From UBA5078 sp051252515 (GTDB taxonomy: Bacteria > Pseudomonadota > Gammaproteobacteria > Pseudomonadales > Pseudohongiellaceae), in assembly GCA_051252515.1 (NCBI GenBank), contig JBPOFS010000002.1, positions 1 to 64,000 of the forward strand: a stretch of DNA of 64,000 bases, read 5' to 3'. The notes beneath the pieces were generated by a model. It was not told the DNA's origin and searched no databases. It saw nothing but the letters and a program-made list of their open reading frames with translations. The translations under genes were made by a program, and so were the position numbers. Shown here piece by piece: positions 1 through 8,030 of this stretch (position 1 is the stretch's first letter; every line of letters starts with the position of its first letter).

Positions 1-27
1 CAGTAATACTGCACCCCCCCCTTTTTT

Positions 28-1104
28 TTAGACTACTTTACGCGCTGGCAAAACGTCACGTAATTTATCCGCCATCTCGTGAATACTACGCTCGGTCTCG
101 CTCCAATCTATACACGCATCAGTCACAGAAACACCGTACTTTAACTGTGACAAATCTTTAGGAATGCTTTGGTTGCCAAAGTTAATATTGCTCTCAAGCA
201 TCAGGCCAATGATTGACTGATTACCCTCGATAATTTGATGCGTCACATCTTTCAAGACCAGCGATTGCACTGCTGGATCCTTATTGGAGTTCGCGTGGCT
301 ACAATCAATCATGATGTTTTTACTGACTTTGCCCTTCTCTAGAGCTGCCTCACACTGGGCCACGTGTACTGAATCGTAGTTTGGTCCAGCACTACCGCCG
401 CGTAAAACAACATGCGCATAGGGATTGCCCTTTGTCGTAACGACAGAGACCTGCCCTTTACCATTGATTCCCAAGAAACGGTGAGCACTGCTCACAGACT
501 GCATCGCATTGATCGCAACAGTTAGCCCGCCATCAGTGCCATTCTTGAACCCTACAGCACTAGAAAGACCACTCGACATCTCACGATGAGTTTGTGACTC
601 AGTAGTTCGTGCGCCAATGGCAGACCACGCAATAATATCTTGCAGATACTGCGGGGATATTGGGTCAAGCGCTTCGGTTGAGGTAGGCAATCCCATGTTC
701 GCAATAGCCAACAGAAGTTCGCGCCCTTTCGTCAGCCCGTCTTCAATTTTAAACGTGTCATCCATGTACGGATCGTTGATCAAACCTTTCCAACCTACAG
801 AGGTCCGCGGCTTTTCGAAATAAACACGCATTACCAAATAGATAGTATCTTTTACTTCTTCCGCTAGCTTTTTTAGACGTTGTGCATATTCTAATGCGGC
901 ATCCACATCGTGGACTGAGCACGGCCCAACCACAACGAATATACGCGGGTCTTTTCGATCTAATATATTAAAAATCGTTTGGCGTGCTGAACGCACTGAC
1001 TCTAAGGCAACGCCATCAAGTGGCAATTTTTTCTTCAATTGCTCTGGAGTCATCAAAGCTTCTATAGAAGCGATGTTTAAATCATCTAACAGTGAATTCG
1101 TCAT
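28..1104 (-). CDS. aroF: 3-deoxy-7-phosphoheptulonate (DAHP) synthase, class I
   Basis: Condenses phosphoenolpyruvate with erythrose 4-phosphate, the first step of the shikimate pathway to aromatic amino acids. At 358 residues it matches the AroF/AroG/AroH family. Visible family blocks are GPCSVHD (about 60-66), RVYFEKPRTSVGWKG (about 93-107) and GARTTESQTHRE. The metal ligands are in place: Cys62, the His of DCSHANSNKD, the Glu of LMLESN and the Asp of VTDACIDW. The N-terminal LMTPEQLK and the internal STEALDPISPQYL resemble the tyrosine-sensitive AroF form more than AroG, but the feedback specificity is inferred. ATG start with GAG seven bases upstream. No terminator hairpin follows; the stop codon runs straight into a T8/C8 tract at the window edge. 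Confidence 0.93.
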   Translation of the reverse strand: MTNSLLDDLNIASIEALMTPEQLKKKLPLDGVALESVRSARQTIFNILDRKDPRIFVVVGPCSVHDVDAALEYAQRLKKLAEEVKDTIYLVMRVYFEKPRTSVGWKGLINDPYMDDTFKIEDGLTKGRELLLAIANMGLPTSTEALDPISPQYLQDIIAWSAIGARTTESQTHREMSSGLSSAVGFKNGTDGGLTVAINAMQSVSSAHRFLGINGKGQVSVVTTKGNPYAHVVLRGGSAGPNYDSVHVAQCEAALEKGKVSKNIMIDCSHANSNKDPAVQSLVLKDVTHQIIEGNQSIIGLMLESNINFGNQSIPKDLSQLKYGVSVTDACIDWSETERSIHEMADKLRDVLPARKVV

Positions 1105-1173
1105 TTTTTATCTCAATTCTAATTCTGATCATTTTTCATTAACGCAAGAAAATGTACTTTATAGCTGTGACAC

Positions 1174-3057
1174 TTAAACTTTTCGATACAACTCTCTGCC
1201 CGACTCATTATAAGTATCTGCCATTTCCTCCATGCCCGATTTCAAAGCATTGTCTACATCTTCGATTTCTTTCTTAGCCGCATACTCGCGTACTTCTTGG
1301 CTAATTTTCATTGAACAGAATTTTGGTCCACACATAGAGCAAAAATGCGCGACCTTACCGGACTGCTTTGGCAAGGTTTCATCGTGGAAAGTTCTAGCGG
1401 TATCAGGATCTAAACCAAGATTGAATTGATCATCCCAGCGGAACTCAAAGCGAGCTTTCGACAAGGCGTTATCGCGCAACTGAGCGCCTGGATGGCCTTT
1501 TGCCAAATCCGCCGCATGCGCCGCGATTTTATAAACAATGAGGCCGTCTTTAACATCTTGCTTGTTCGGCAAACCTAAATGTTCTTTCGGCGTCACGTAG
1601 CACAACATTGCACAACCAAACCACCCGATCATAGCGGCACCAATACCTGAGGTAATGTGGTCGTAACCCGGAGCGATGTCAGTCGTTAGAGGTCCAAGCG
1701 TATAAAATGGCGCCTCGTCACATACTTTCAACTGAAGATCCATGTTCTCTTTGATCATATGCATCGGTACGTGGCCAGGCCCTTCGATCATGCACTGGAC
1801 ATCATGTTTCCATGCTATTTTGGTGAGCTCTCCTAACGTTTCTAGCTCGGCAAATTGTGCCTCATCATTGGCATCTGCAATAGAGCCAGGACGTAGCCCA
1901 TCGCCTAATGAGAATGACACATCGTAAGCCTTCATGATTTCGCAAATCTCTTCGAAATGCGTATAGAGGAAACTTTCTTGATGGTGCGCTAGGCACCACT
2001 TAGCCATGATGGAACCACCACGAGAAACGATGCCTGTTACTCGCTTGGCCGTCATTGGCACATAACGCAGAAGCACACCTGCGTGGATAGTGAAATAGTC
2101 GACGCCTTGCTCTGCTTGCTCGATCAAAGTGTCTCTAAAGATTTCCCACGTTAGATCCTCGGCAACGCCGTCAACTTTTTCCAGTGCCTGATAGATGGGG
2201 ACCGTGCCTATAGGCAACATCGAGTTACGAATAATCCACTCGCGCGTTTCATGGATGTTTTTACCAGTCGAGAGATCCATTACCGTATCGGCGCCCCAAT
2301 GCGCAGACCACGTTAGTTTTTCTACCTCTTCATCAATCGATGACGTCAGCGCTGAGTTACCAATATTGGCGTTTACTTTAACAAGAAAGTTACGCCCAAT
2401 AATCATTGGTTCTATTTCAGGGTGATTGATGTTCATTGGAATAATCGCGCGACCTCTTGCGACCTCTGAACGTACAAACTCAGGGGTAATCTCTTTGGGT
2501 AACGAAGCGCCAAAAGACTCACCTGGATGCTGATGATTCAGCATTTCTTGTTCACGAGCTTGCACATAACTCATGTTTTCACGAATTGCGATGTATTCCA
2601 TTTCTGGGGTAATGATGCCTTGACGCGCATAATGCAATTGCGTGACGTTTTTGCCCGGTTTGGCGCGTCTAGGAGCGCGTAAATGCTCAAAGCGCAGATG
2701 CTCTGTACGCAAATCTTGCTGACGTTGCTTGCCATAAGTTGACGTGACGCCCTCTAGCACTTCTGTATCATCACGTTCTTCAATCCAAGGCGTACGAATT
2801 GGCGGCAAACCGGCGCGCAAATCGACGGTCACATCCGGATCAGAATACGTACCAGATGTGTCGTATACGCGCACAGGAGGGTTTGGCTCGTTGCCTGTTG
2901 CCGTTAGGGTGTCAGAGAGCTCAATCTCACGCATTGGAACCTGGATATCTGAACGACTCCCTTGGACATAGACCTTGCTGGAATTCGTAAAACGGTATTT
3001 TGTCGTGCCATCCAGACGGGTGATCTTATCGAGGAACTGCTCTGCGTTAGTACTCAT
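1174..3057 (-). CDS. thiC: Phosphomethylpyrimidine synthase ThiC
   Basis: Radical SAM enzyme that rearranges aminoimidazole ribotide into the hydroxymethylpyrimidine phosphate half of thiamine, in the cytoplasm. The 627 residues are the usual length of the proteobacterial long form, including the N-terminal extension (about 1-150). The [4Fe-4S] ligands are in FCSMCGPKFCSM, about residues 572-583, and the core has MIEGPGHVPMH and the GPLTTDIAPGYDH block. ATG start with AGGA about seven bases upstream. It stands alone: no other thiamine gene is adjacent, and aroF downstream is a different pathway. The leader lacks the recognisable signatures of a TPP riboswitch, unusual for a gammaproteobacterial thiC (see findings). 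Confidence 0.97.
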   Translation of the reverse strand: MSTNAEQFLDKITRLDGTTKYRFTNSSKVYVQGSRSDIQVPMREIELSDTLTATGNEPNPPVRVYDTSGTYSDPDVTVDLRAGLPPIRTPWIEERDDTEVLEGVTSTYGKQRQQDLRTEHLRFEHLRAPRRAKPGKNVTQLHYARQGIITPEMEYIAIRENMSYVQAREQEMLNHQHPGESFGASLPKEITPEFVRSEVARGRAIIPMNINHPEIEPMIIGRNFLVKVNANIGNSALTSSIDEEVEKLTWSAHWGADTVMDLSTGKNIHETREWIIRNSMLPIGTVPIYQALEKVDGVAEDLTWEIFRDTLIEQAEQGVDYFTIHAGVLLRYVPMTAKRVTGIVSRGGSIMAKWCLAHHQESFLYTHFEEICEIMKAYDVSFSLGDGLRPGSIADANDEAQFAELETLGELTKIAWKHDVQCMIEGPGHVPMHMIKENMDLQLKVCDEAPFYTLGPLTTDIAPGYDHITSGIGAAMIGWFGCAMLCYVTPKEHLGLPNKQDVKDGLIVYKIAAHAADLAKGHPGAQLRDNALSKARFEFRWDDQFNLGLDPDTARTFHDETLPKQSGKVAHFCSMCGPKFCSMKISQEVREYAAKKEIEDVDNALKSGMEEMADTYNESGRELYRKV

Positions 3058-3115
3058 TGAACTATCCTATATTGCCGATGCCGGGCCTAAGTGGAAATGA
3101 TGCCAGGGAATCTGG

Positions 3116-3154
3116 GCGCTAGCCGAGCGCTGTGAGGTTTACGGGCTAGTGCGC
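3116..3154 (-). other. Stem-loop in the thiC leader
   Basis: CTAGCC/GGCTAG (3119-3124 with 3144-3149) forms a six-pair stem, extended by GCG/CGC across a two-base bulge, with a loop of about 19 bases. It lies 60-100 bases upstream of the thiC start, so it would be in the 5' leader if transcription begins further out. It does not resemble the thi-box. Whether it regulates anything is unknown. Confidence 0.3.
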
Positions 3155-3304
3155 ATTATGCCTCAAACCGGCACTTGTGTCACAAGACACACAACCTCTG
3201 GAAGGGTTTTCTACAGGGCTAGCAACCATTTTAGGGAGCAGCCGCGTATAAGGTTTGCTTGCCGAAAGTAAAAGACCAAATGAGTCCGCTACGGGTTACG
3301 CTGT

Positions 3305-3334
3305 TTGTCACCTATGGTGACATAAGTGTAGAAT
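3305..3334 (+). promoter_or_regulatory. Probable sigma70 promoter of the TolC-family gene
   Basis: TTGTCA (3305-3310; five of six matches to the -35 consensus), an 18-base spacer and TAGAAT (3329-3334; five of six matches to -10). Transcription would start near 3341 and leave a leader of about 120 bases before the ATG at 3464. Confidence 0.55.
3306..3322. promoter_or_regulatory. Palindromic operator candidate in the tolC promoter
   Basis: TGTCACC-TAT-GGTGACA is a perfect seven-base inverted repeat with a three-base centre. It overlaps the -35 hexamer and fills most of the spacer, a position where a bound dimeric repressor would block RNA polymerase. No regulator gene is adjacent, so the cognate protein is not known from this window. 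Confidence 0.5.
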
Positions 3335-3463
3335 GCCGCTTAGCCGACAAGCCTTATAATATGCGCCGAAACAGGCGTTACGATAGGCGTTCTTTCGCAA
3401 CCAAACGGCATCCAAAAATATCCTCATCTATACTGATACAGTTTTCAGCAAAGGTTTTACATT

Positions 3464-4816
3464 ATGGGACGATTTACTCAAGGCCTAGGGCTTTCTATCT
3501 GCCTCTCTATTGCCAGTACGCCAGTGTTTGCCGACGATCTAGTGTCGATTCTTGATTTAGCCATGCGCAATGACCCTGCGCTGCGACAATCTCAGGCCCA
3601 ATACAACTCTGGCGCTACGTTTATTGATCAAGGCCGTGCGGCTTTGCTTCCAACCGTCGCCTTACGAGGATCTACCACTCGTCAAACTTCCGACGTCGCT
3701 GGTGATTTCAGCTATAAGCCGGGACAAAACTCCCACGCCTACTCGCTTAATATTACCCAGGCTCTCTTCAATCTAGGGGCTTGGTATTCTTACGAAAGCG
3801 CCAAGTTGCAAGTCCGTGCCGGCGCGATCTCCCTAGCCGCGCAGGAACAAAACCTCATCATTCGCGTCGCTAGCGCCTATTTTAATGTCCTGCGTGCGAT
3901 TGATGATCTTTCGACTCTACGCCAGGAAGAAGAAGCGTCTCAGCGTCAGTTTGAGCAAACAGAGCAACGCGAAGAAGTCGGCTTGATCGCGATTACTGAG
4001 GTCTACGAAAGCCAAGCGGCTTATGATCTAGCCCGCAACAACACCATCATCGCGGAAGATACACTGGCCACAGCGTACGAAGCACTCGAAGCCATAACCG
4101 GCCAGCCTCATCCGAACGTAGATGTTCTGCGTGAAGACTTTCCTGCGGTTAGCGTAGATGGCTCGGTACAGACTTGGACACAACAGGCTCTGGACACCAA
4201 TCTTTCGTTGATTGCGGCACGTTATAATCTAGAAGCGGAACAACAGAACCTGAAAGCTAGCAAGGCGCAGCATTTGCCGACGATCTCAGCTACCGGCTCG
4301 TTTAACCACAACGTTATCCCTGGCGGCGCCTCTGCTGAAGGTGCATTGCGCTCCAGCGGTGCGATTGACGGCTCCTCCCTGTCATTGTCGATCAATATTC
4401 CCCTGTTCACGGGCGGCGGCACTTCCGCTCGACGCAGAGCAGCCGAATATGACGTCATTGCTCAACAAGAAGCCTTGAACCTGACTCGACGCCAAACGAC
4501 TCAAGATGTGCGTAACGCCTTCCGCAAGGTCAATACTGACGCGCTCGTTATTGCCCAACGCCAACAGGCTATTACTTCAGCACGCAGTGCGCTTGAAGCC
4601 ATTGAAGTGGGATATGAAGTAGGAACGCGCAACATCGTTGACGTTTTGCAGGCAAGACAACAACTCTTTGTTGCCCTGCGTAACTACTCGGACTCTCGTT
4701 ATAACTACGTGATCGATAGTTTGTTGCTCAAGCAGGTGACTGGCTTGTTAACACCACAAGACATCATCGATCTTAATGAATGGTTAGAGACTGAGACTGC
4801 AAACGCGGCACCATAA
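3464..4816 (+). CDS. tolC: TolC-family outer membrane efflux channel
   Basis: Outer membrane and periplasmic trimeric duct used by RND/MFS/ABC efflux pumps and type I secretion. The 450 residues begin with a signal peptide ending near PVFA|DD (about residue 23). Two outer-membrane-efflux (OEP) repeats follow, about 28-215 and 230-430, each helical and Gln/Ala rich; the second ends in the typical VGTRNIVDVLQARQQLF segment. ATG start preceded by AAAGG. No inner-membrane pump or adaptor is adjacent, so it probably serves pumps encoded elsewhere. It converges on the DUF2239 gene with three bases between stop codons and no terminator in between. Confidence 0.92.
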   Translation: MGRFTQGLGLSICLSIASTPVFADDLVSILDLAMRNDPALRQSQAQYNSGATFIDQGRAALLPTVALRGSTTRQTSDVAGDFSYKPGQNSHAYSLNITQALFNLGAWYSYESAKLQVRAGAISLAAQEQNLIIRVASAYFNVLRAIDDLSTLRQEEEASQRQFEQTEQREEVGLIAITEVYESQAAYDLARNNTIIAEDTLATAYEALEAITGQPHPNVDVLREDFPAVSVDGSVQTWTQQALDTNLSLIAARYNLEAEQQNLKASKAQHLPTISATGSFNHNVIPGGASAEGALRSSGAIDGSSLSLSINIPLFTGGGTSARRRAAEYDVIAQQEALNLTRRQTTQDVRNAFRKVNTDALVIAQRQQAITSARSALEAIEVGYEVGTRNIVDVLQARQQLFVALRNYSDSRYNYVIDSLLLKQVTGLLTPQDIIDLNEWLETETANAAP

Positions 4817-4819
4817 GCG

Positions 4820-5422
4820 TTAATCGGGCATCGCGCGCGCAGCAAGGTTGCGTGCGCGAGCTCTTATATCCTCTGGCCACCCCTCTGAATACTGACAATA
4901 GGCGTCCATATCTTGTGCAAACAATGCACGTGAGGCCTCTTCGAACCCTTCACGCTCCCCTGCCATAACCGACATAAACCGATAAGCGCTGTTTTGTGCC
5001 TGCCTTAAGCGATCTGCTGGCGCGCTCTCTTTCCTCGCGCTCTCCACCAATTTTCGCAAGGCTACTGAAGCTCCCCCAGGTTGGGCTCGAAGCCATTCCC
5101 AATGCCGAGGCAACAAGGTGACCTCACGGGGCACAACGCCTAGCTTAGGGCGCCCTCGCCCTTTTGGTTTTGCTATCGCCTCCTCTTCCACTGCTTCTTG
5201 ACTGCTTGGCGAGCGTGGCAATGCCGCAACGACAGCCTCGGCAGTGCCACGAAAATCGATTTCGATTTGACTGTAATCGTCTTCATTGAAGACTAACAAT
5301 GGGATATTTGGCGTTTGCTCAAGCGCTCGCTTACATTGCGTCGCGACCACGTCTAATGAGCCATGGGCCAATAATTGATCACCTAAAAAGGCGCAAGAGG
5401 GGGTTTGATGATGCCAGTTCAT
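4820..5422 (-). CDS. DUF2239 family protein
   Basis: Cytoplasmic protein of unknown function. I recognise the family from the run GRGRPKLGVVPREVTLLP, then HWEWLRAQPGGASVALRKLV and the C-terminal YRFMSVMAGEREGFEEASR block. The frame stays open to an ATG at 5458, but the ATG at 5422 is preferred: it has AGGAG upstream, the protein then begins MNWHHQTPSCAFLGDQ as family members do, and the upstream ATG lies inside a 48-base inverted repeat that looks regulatory. About 200 residues. The GRGRPKLG patch with the basic stretch after it could contact nucleic acid, but that is speculation. The gene is probably controlled through the inverted repeat just upstream. Confidence 0.85.
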   Translation of the reverse strand: MNWHHQTPSCAFLGDQLLAHGSLDVVATQCKRALEQTPNIPLLVFNEDDYSQIEIDFRGTAEAVVAALPRSPSSQEAVEEEAIAKPKGRGRPKLGVVPREVTLLPRHWEWLRAQPGGASVALRKLVESARKESAPADRLRQAQNSAYRFMSVMAGEREGFEEASRALFAQDMDAYCQYSEGWPEDIRARARNLAARAMPD

Positions 5423-5456
5423 TCTGTGACTCCTATGCTCACATGAAACGAACGGC

Positions 5457-5504
5457 AATATTACCCGTATAATATTAATCGCGCAATATTATACGGGTAA
5501 TATT
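5457..5504. repeat. Perfect 20-base inverted repeat, probable operator/promoter of the DUF2239 gene
   Basis: Arms 5457-5476 (AATATTACCCGTATAATATT) and 5485-5504 are exact reverse complements around the eight-base spacer AATCGCGC. Each arm contains TATAAT, so a -10 box exists on both strands (plus 5468-5473; minus 5493-5488). The minus-strand box sits correctly to drive the DUF2239 gene at 5422. The repeat starts one base after the hemH stop codon. There is no T-tract and the arms are AT-rich, so it reads as a binding site for a dimer or tetramer rather than as a terminator. Confidence 0.8.
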
Positions 5505-6581
5505 CTATAACTTAGCGCCTTTGGCTTTCGCGAGCGTATCGCGTGCTTGATTTTCTTCAACACTCCAACCCTGGAGGTTTGCTAGCACCAACTTACCAAG
5601 CGCTTCAATATGCTCTGGCCGGGCGTTCAGTGCCGAGATGTACTCATAGCGTTCGCCACCGGCCTGTAAGAAGTACTCTTTATTCTCTTCACCGATCTCC
5701 TCAATAGTTTCTAAGCAGTCAGCAGAAAACCCAGGGCAAAACACCTGCACCGACTTAACACCTTGTTCAGGGAAAGCTTTAAGCGTGGCGTCGGTGTAAG
5801 GCTTTAACCATTCTTCACGGCCAAAACGTGACTGGAATGTCGTTACGTACTCTTGCTCAGACAACCCTAGCTTATCGGCCAAAAGGCGCGACGTTTTATG
5901 ACACTCACAATGGTAAGGGTCACCCGAATGCAAATAACTCATTGGTACGCCATGGTAAGAGAACATCAACTTATCGGCTCTACCATGTTCCGCCCAATAA
6001 GCCTGAATACGGGTCGCCGCTGCCTCAATAAAAGGATTAAAATCATGATAATGGGAGACAAATCGGAAATCAGGCAGCCATCGTCGCTTATTAAAGTCAG
6101 CGGATATCGCATCAAATGTTGATGCTGCCGTCGAGCCTGAGTATTGCGGATAAAGCGGCAGCACCAATAATTTTCGCACGCCCTTATTGAACATTGATTC
6201 TAACACGCTAGAAATCGAAGGATTTCCGTAACGCATAGCAAAGTCTACCACCACGTTTTCGTGTCCAAGGTCCGACATATGTTGCGCTAATGCCTTTGCT
6301 TGCGCTTGAGTATGGAACAACAACGGGGAGCCTTCATCTGTAAAGACGGTCGCATAAGATTTAGCGGAGCGACGTGGTCTGATTCGCAGAATCACACCGT
6401 TCAAAGCAAACCACCAAATTAGACGAGGCACCTCGACCACACGCGGATCCCAAAGGAATTCTTTGAGATAACGATGCAGCGCCTTTGGTGTTGGCGCATC
6501 AGGCGTGCCGAGATTAGTAATCAGAACCCCCACTTTGTCCGCTTGTTGATGGGAGAATTTAGGGCTTCCAATGTATTTCAT
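5505..6581 (-). CDS. hemH: Ferrochelatase HemH
   Basis: Inserts ferrous iron into protoporphyrin IX, the last step of protoheme synthesis, at the inner face of the cytoplasmic membrane. 358 residues, full length. Visible family marks are GVLITNLGTPDAP at the N-terminus, LPLYPQYSGSTAAS, the catalytic His of FSYHGVPMSY, the Cys-containing DPYHCECHKT, SRFGREEWLKPYTD, and the Glu cluster in PGFSADCLETIEEI. ATG start with AAGGA upstream. The upstream neighbour on the same strand is the SGNH hydrolase, separated by about 80 bases, so co-transcription is possible but not required. Confidence 0.97.
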   Translation of the reverse strand: MKYIGSPKFSHQQADKVGVLITNLGTPDAPTPKALHRYLKEFLWDPRVVEVPRLIWWFALNGVILRIRPRRSAKSYATVFTDEGSPLLFHTQAQAKALAQHMSDLGHENVVVDFAMRYGNPSISSVLESMFNKGVRKLLVLPLYPQYSGSTAASTFDAISADFNKRRWLPDFRFVSHYHDFNPFIEAAATRIQAYWAEHGRADKLMFSYHGVPMSYLHSGDPYHCECHKTSRLLADKLGLSEQEYVTTFQSRFGREEWLKPYTDATLKAFPEQGVKSVQVFCPGFSADCLETIEEIGEENKEYFLQAGGERYEYISALNARPEHIEALGKLVLANLQGWSVEENQARDTLAKAKGAKL

Positions 6582-6661
6582 GTCTTTCCTTATAGTGCTT
6601 TCAAGTATCCATGCATACGCTTAAAAGGCCTGCAGTGGATTGTTATCTGAACATTTATATT

Positions 6662-7951
6662 TTAATGAAATAGCGACATATCAATCGCTTCGGCCATGGC
6701 TTTGTAGCCTTCATCATTCGGGTGCAAATTATCGGCCGTAAAGGATGGCAGCAGCCGCCCTATATTATCTGGGTCTCTCACGGAGGGTTCAAAATCGATA
6801 ATGTCGTCGAACTCCCCACTATTACGAATCCATGCATTCACTGCCTGGCGCTTCACTTCGCCCTCTTCGGAGTAATAGGCTGCCCCTTCAAATGGCGTTA
6901 ACGTGGCACCTATTATTTTAATCCCTCGCGCATGAGCGCGGCTAATGATTTGGCGATAACCGGCAATTATCTCTTCGGGTGACACGTCTTCTCCTGCAAA
7001 CATCTGTGCCATCCCGATATCATTGATACCCTCTAACAACACAATATGAGATACCCCGCTAAGCGCCAACACATCACGTTCGAAGCGCACTTGCAGATTC
7101 TCTCCGAAACGGGGAGAGTTTTCCTGTAATACACGGTTGCCGCTGATACCCGCATTGACCACCGCAAAGTCAGGCAGACTCGGGTTCGACAATAAGGCCC
7201 GAGCGAAATAATTCGGCCATCGATTATTCGTGTTCTGAGTTGACCCTACCCCGTCAGTAATAGAGTCTCCTAAGGTCACAATCGCAGTGATCTCGTCAGT
7301 ACGCCCTACATCAATTGCCGTCAGGTAATTCCACACTGGCACTTCTTGAGCAGCTTCCCACTCTAGTGCATCAGTAAAATCACCCACAGTGGAAACATAG
7401 TTCGTTTGAGCGGCGGCTAAGTGGGTGGTAACAGTGCCGCTAGCGTTTGGCAAAAATAAGCTCACACTGAGATTGCTCAAGGCGGGCACACTGAACGCGA
7501 CAGGGTCACTAATCACGGTAGCGCCTCTGGCGATAGTGATGGCTTCTTCTCCTCCGAACGTCAACGTCATTAAAGTTGCCGCCCGCACGCTACTACCATG
7601 CTCCTGCAGACCAATGGTCGCCGCTCCTAGGTCTAAGCGTTTATTCCCATGCGTATTCGACACCCTAATCCGAACGACATCTCCGCCAATACTGGTGTGA
7701 GCGATGAGGCGTAAGGTTTGATTTTGAAACGCATCGGTTTGAGCTGCCTCATCCAGCATCCCCGCAGGCAAGGAGCTCGGACTCGCGGACCAAGTGGTCA
7801 CCCAATTCAGCGCTCCATCGCTTTGCCCAAAACTCGACGAAACTCCTAAAATGACCGGCAGCAGCAGTACGCACATGAACACTCGGTTCAATCTCGTGCG
7901 CCATGCAGCGATTGACGCTTTACTCTTATTACTTCTTATTATTGTAATCAT
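6662..7951 (-). CDS. Exported SGNH/GDSL hydrolase (lipase/esterase family)
   Basis: Probable periplasmic or secreted esterase. The SGNH blocks are all present: GDSITDG (block I Ser), NAGISGNR (block II Gly), GINDIG (block III Asn) and DNLHPND (block V Asp and His). An N-terminal hydrophobic segment (MCVLLLPVILGVSSSFG) serves as signal peptide, and a beta-rich region (about 40-190) precedes the catalytic domain. The frame opens at 7978, but the ATG at 7951 has AGGTGG six bases upstream and is chosen, giving 429 residues. The domain layout resembles SGNH enzymes that act on rhamnogalacturonan or acyl esters; the substrate is not determinable here. Confidence 0.88.
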   Translation of the reverse strand: MITIIRSNKSKASIAAWRTRLNRVFMCVLLLPVILGVSSSFGQSDGALNWVTTWSASPSSLPAGMLDEAAQTDAFQNQTLRLIAHTSIGGDVVRIRVSNTHGNKRLDLGAATIGLQEHGSSVRAATLMTLTFGGEEAITIARGATVISDPVAFSVPALSNLSVSLFLPNASGTVTTHLAAAQTNYVSTVGDFTDALEWEAAQEVPVWNYLTAIDVGRTDEITAIVTLGDSITDGVGSTQNTNNRWPNYFARALLSNPSLPDFAVVNAGISGNRVLQENSPRFGENLQVRFERDVLALSGVSHIVLLEGINDIGMAQMFAGEDVSPEEIIAGYRQIISRAHARGIKIIGATLTPFEGAAYYSEEGEVKRQAVNAWIRNSGEFDDIIDFEPSVRDPDNIGRLLPSFTADNLHPNDEGYKAMAEAIDMSLFH

Positions 7952-8030
7952 GAGTTTCCACCTAGTGTAAGCACGCAACCAAGAGTCAGGAATGGCGGCA
8001 TGCGTTTTCTGGAAAGTAAACTACCTACCT

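Larger units (their letters stand above)
3058..3463. other. Divergent intergenic region thiC / tolC (406 bases)
   Basis: Holds the leaders and promoters of two divergent genes and no convincing gene of its own. From the thiC side it contains a stem-loop (3116-3154), a 13-base palindrome CTTGTG-T-CACAAG at 3174-3186 that may be an operator, and on the tolC side a sigma70-like promoter with an embedded palindrome (3305-3334). A plus-strand open frame of 98 codons from 3259 runs into tolC in another frame; it lacks a ribosome-binding site and is not called. Confidence 0.7.
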
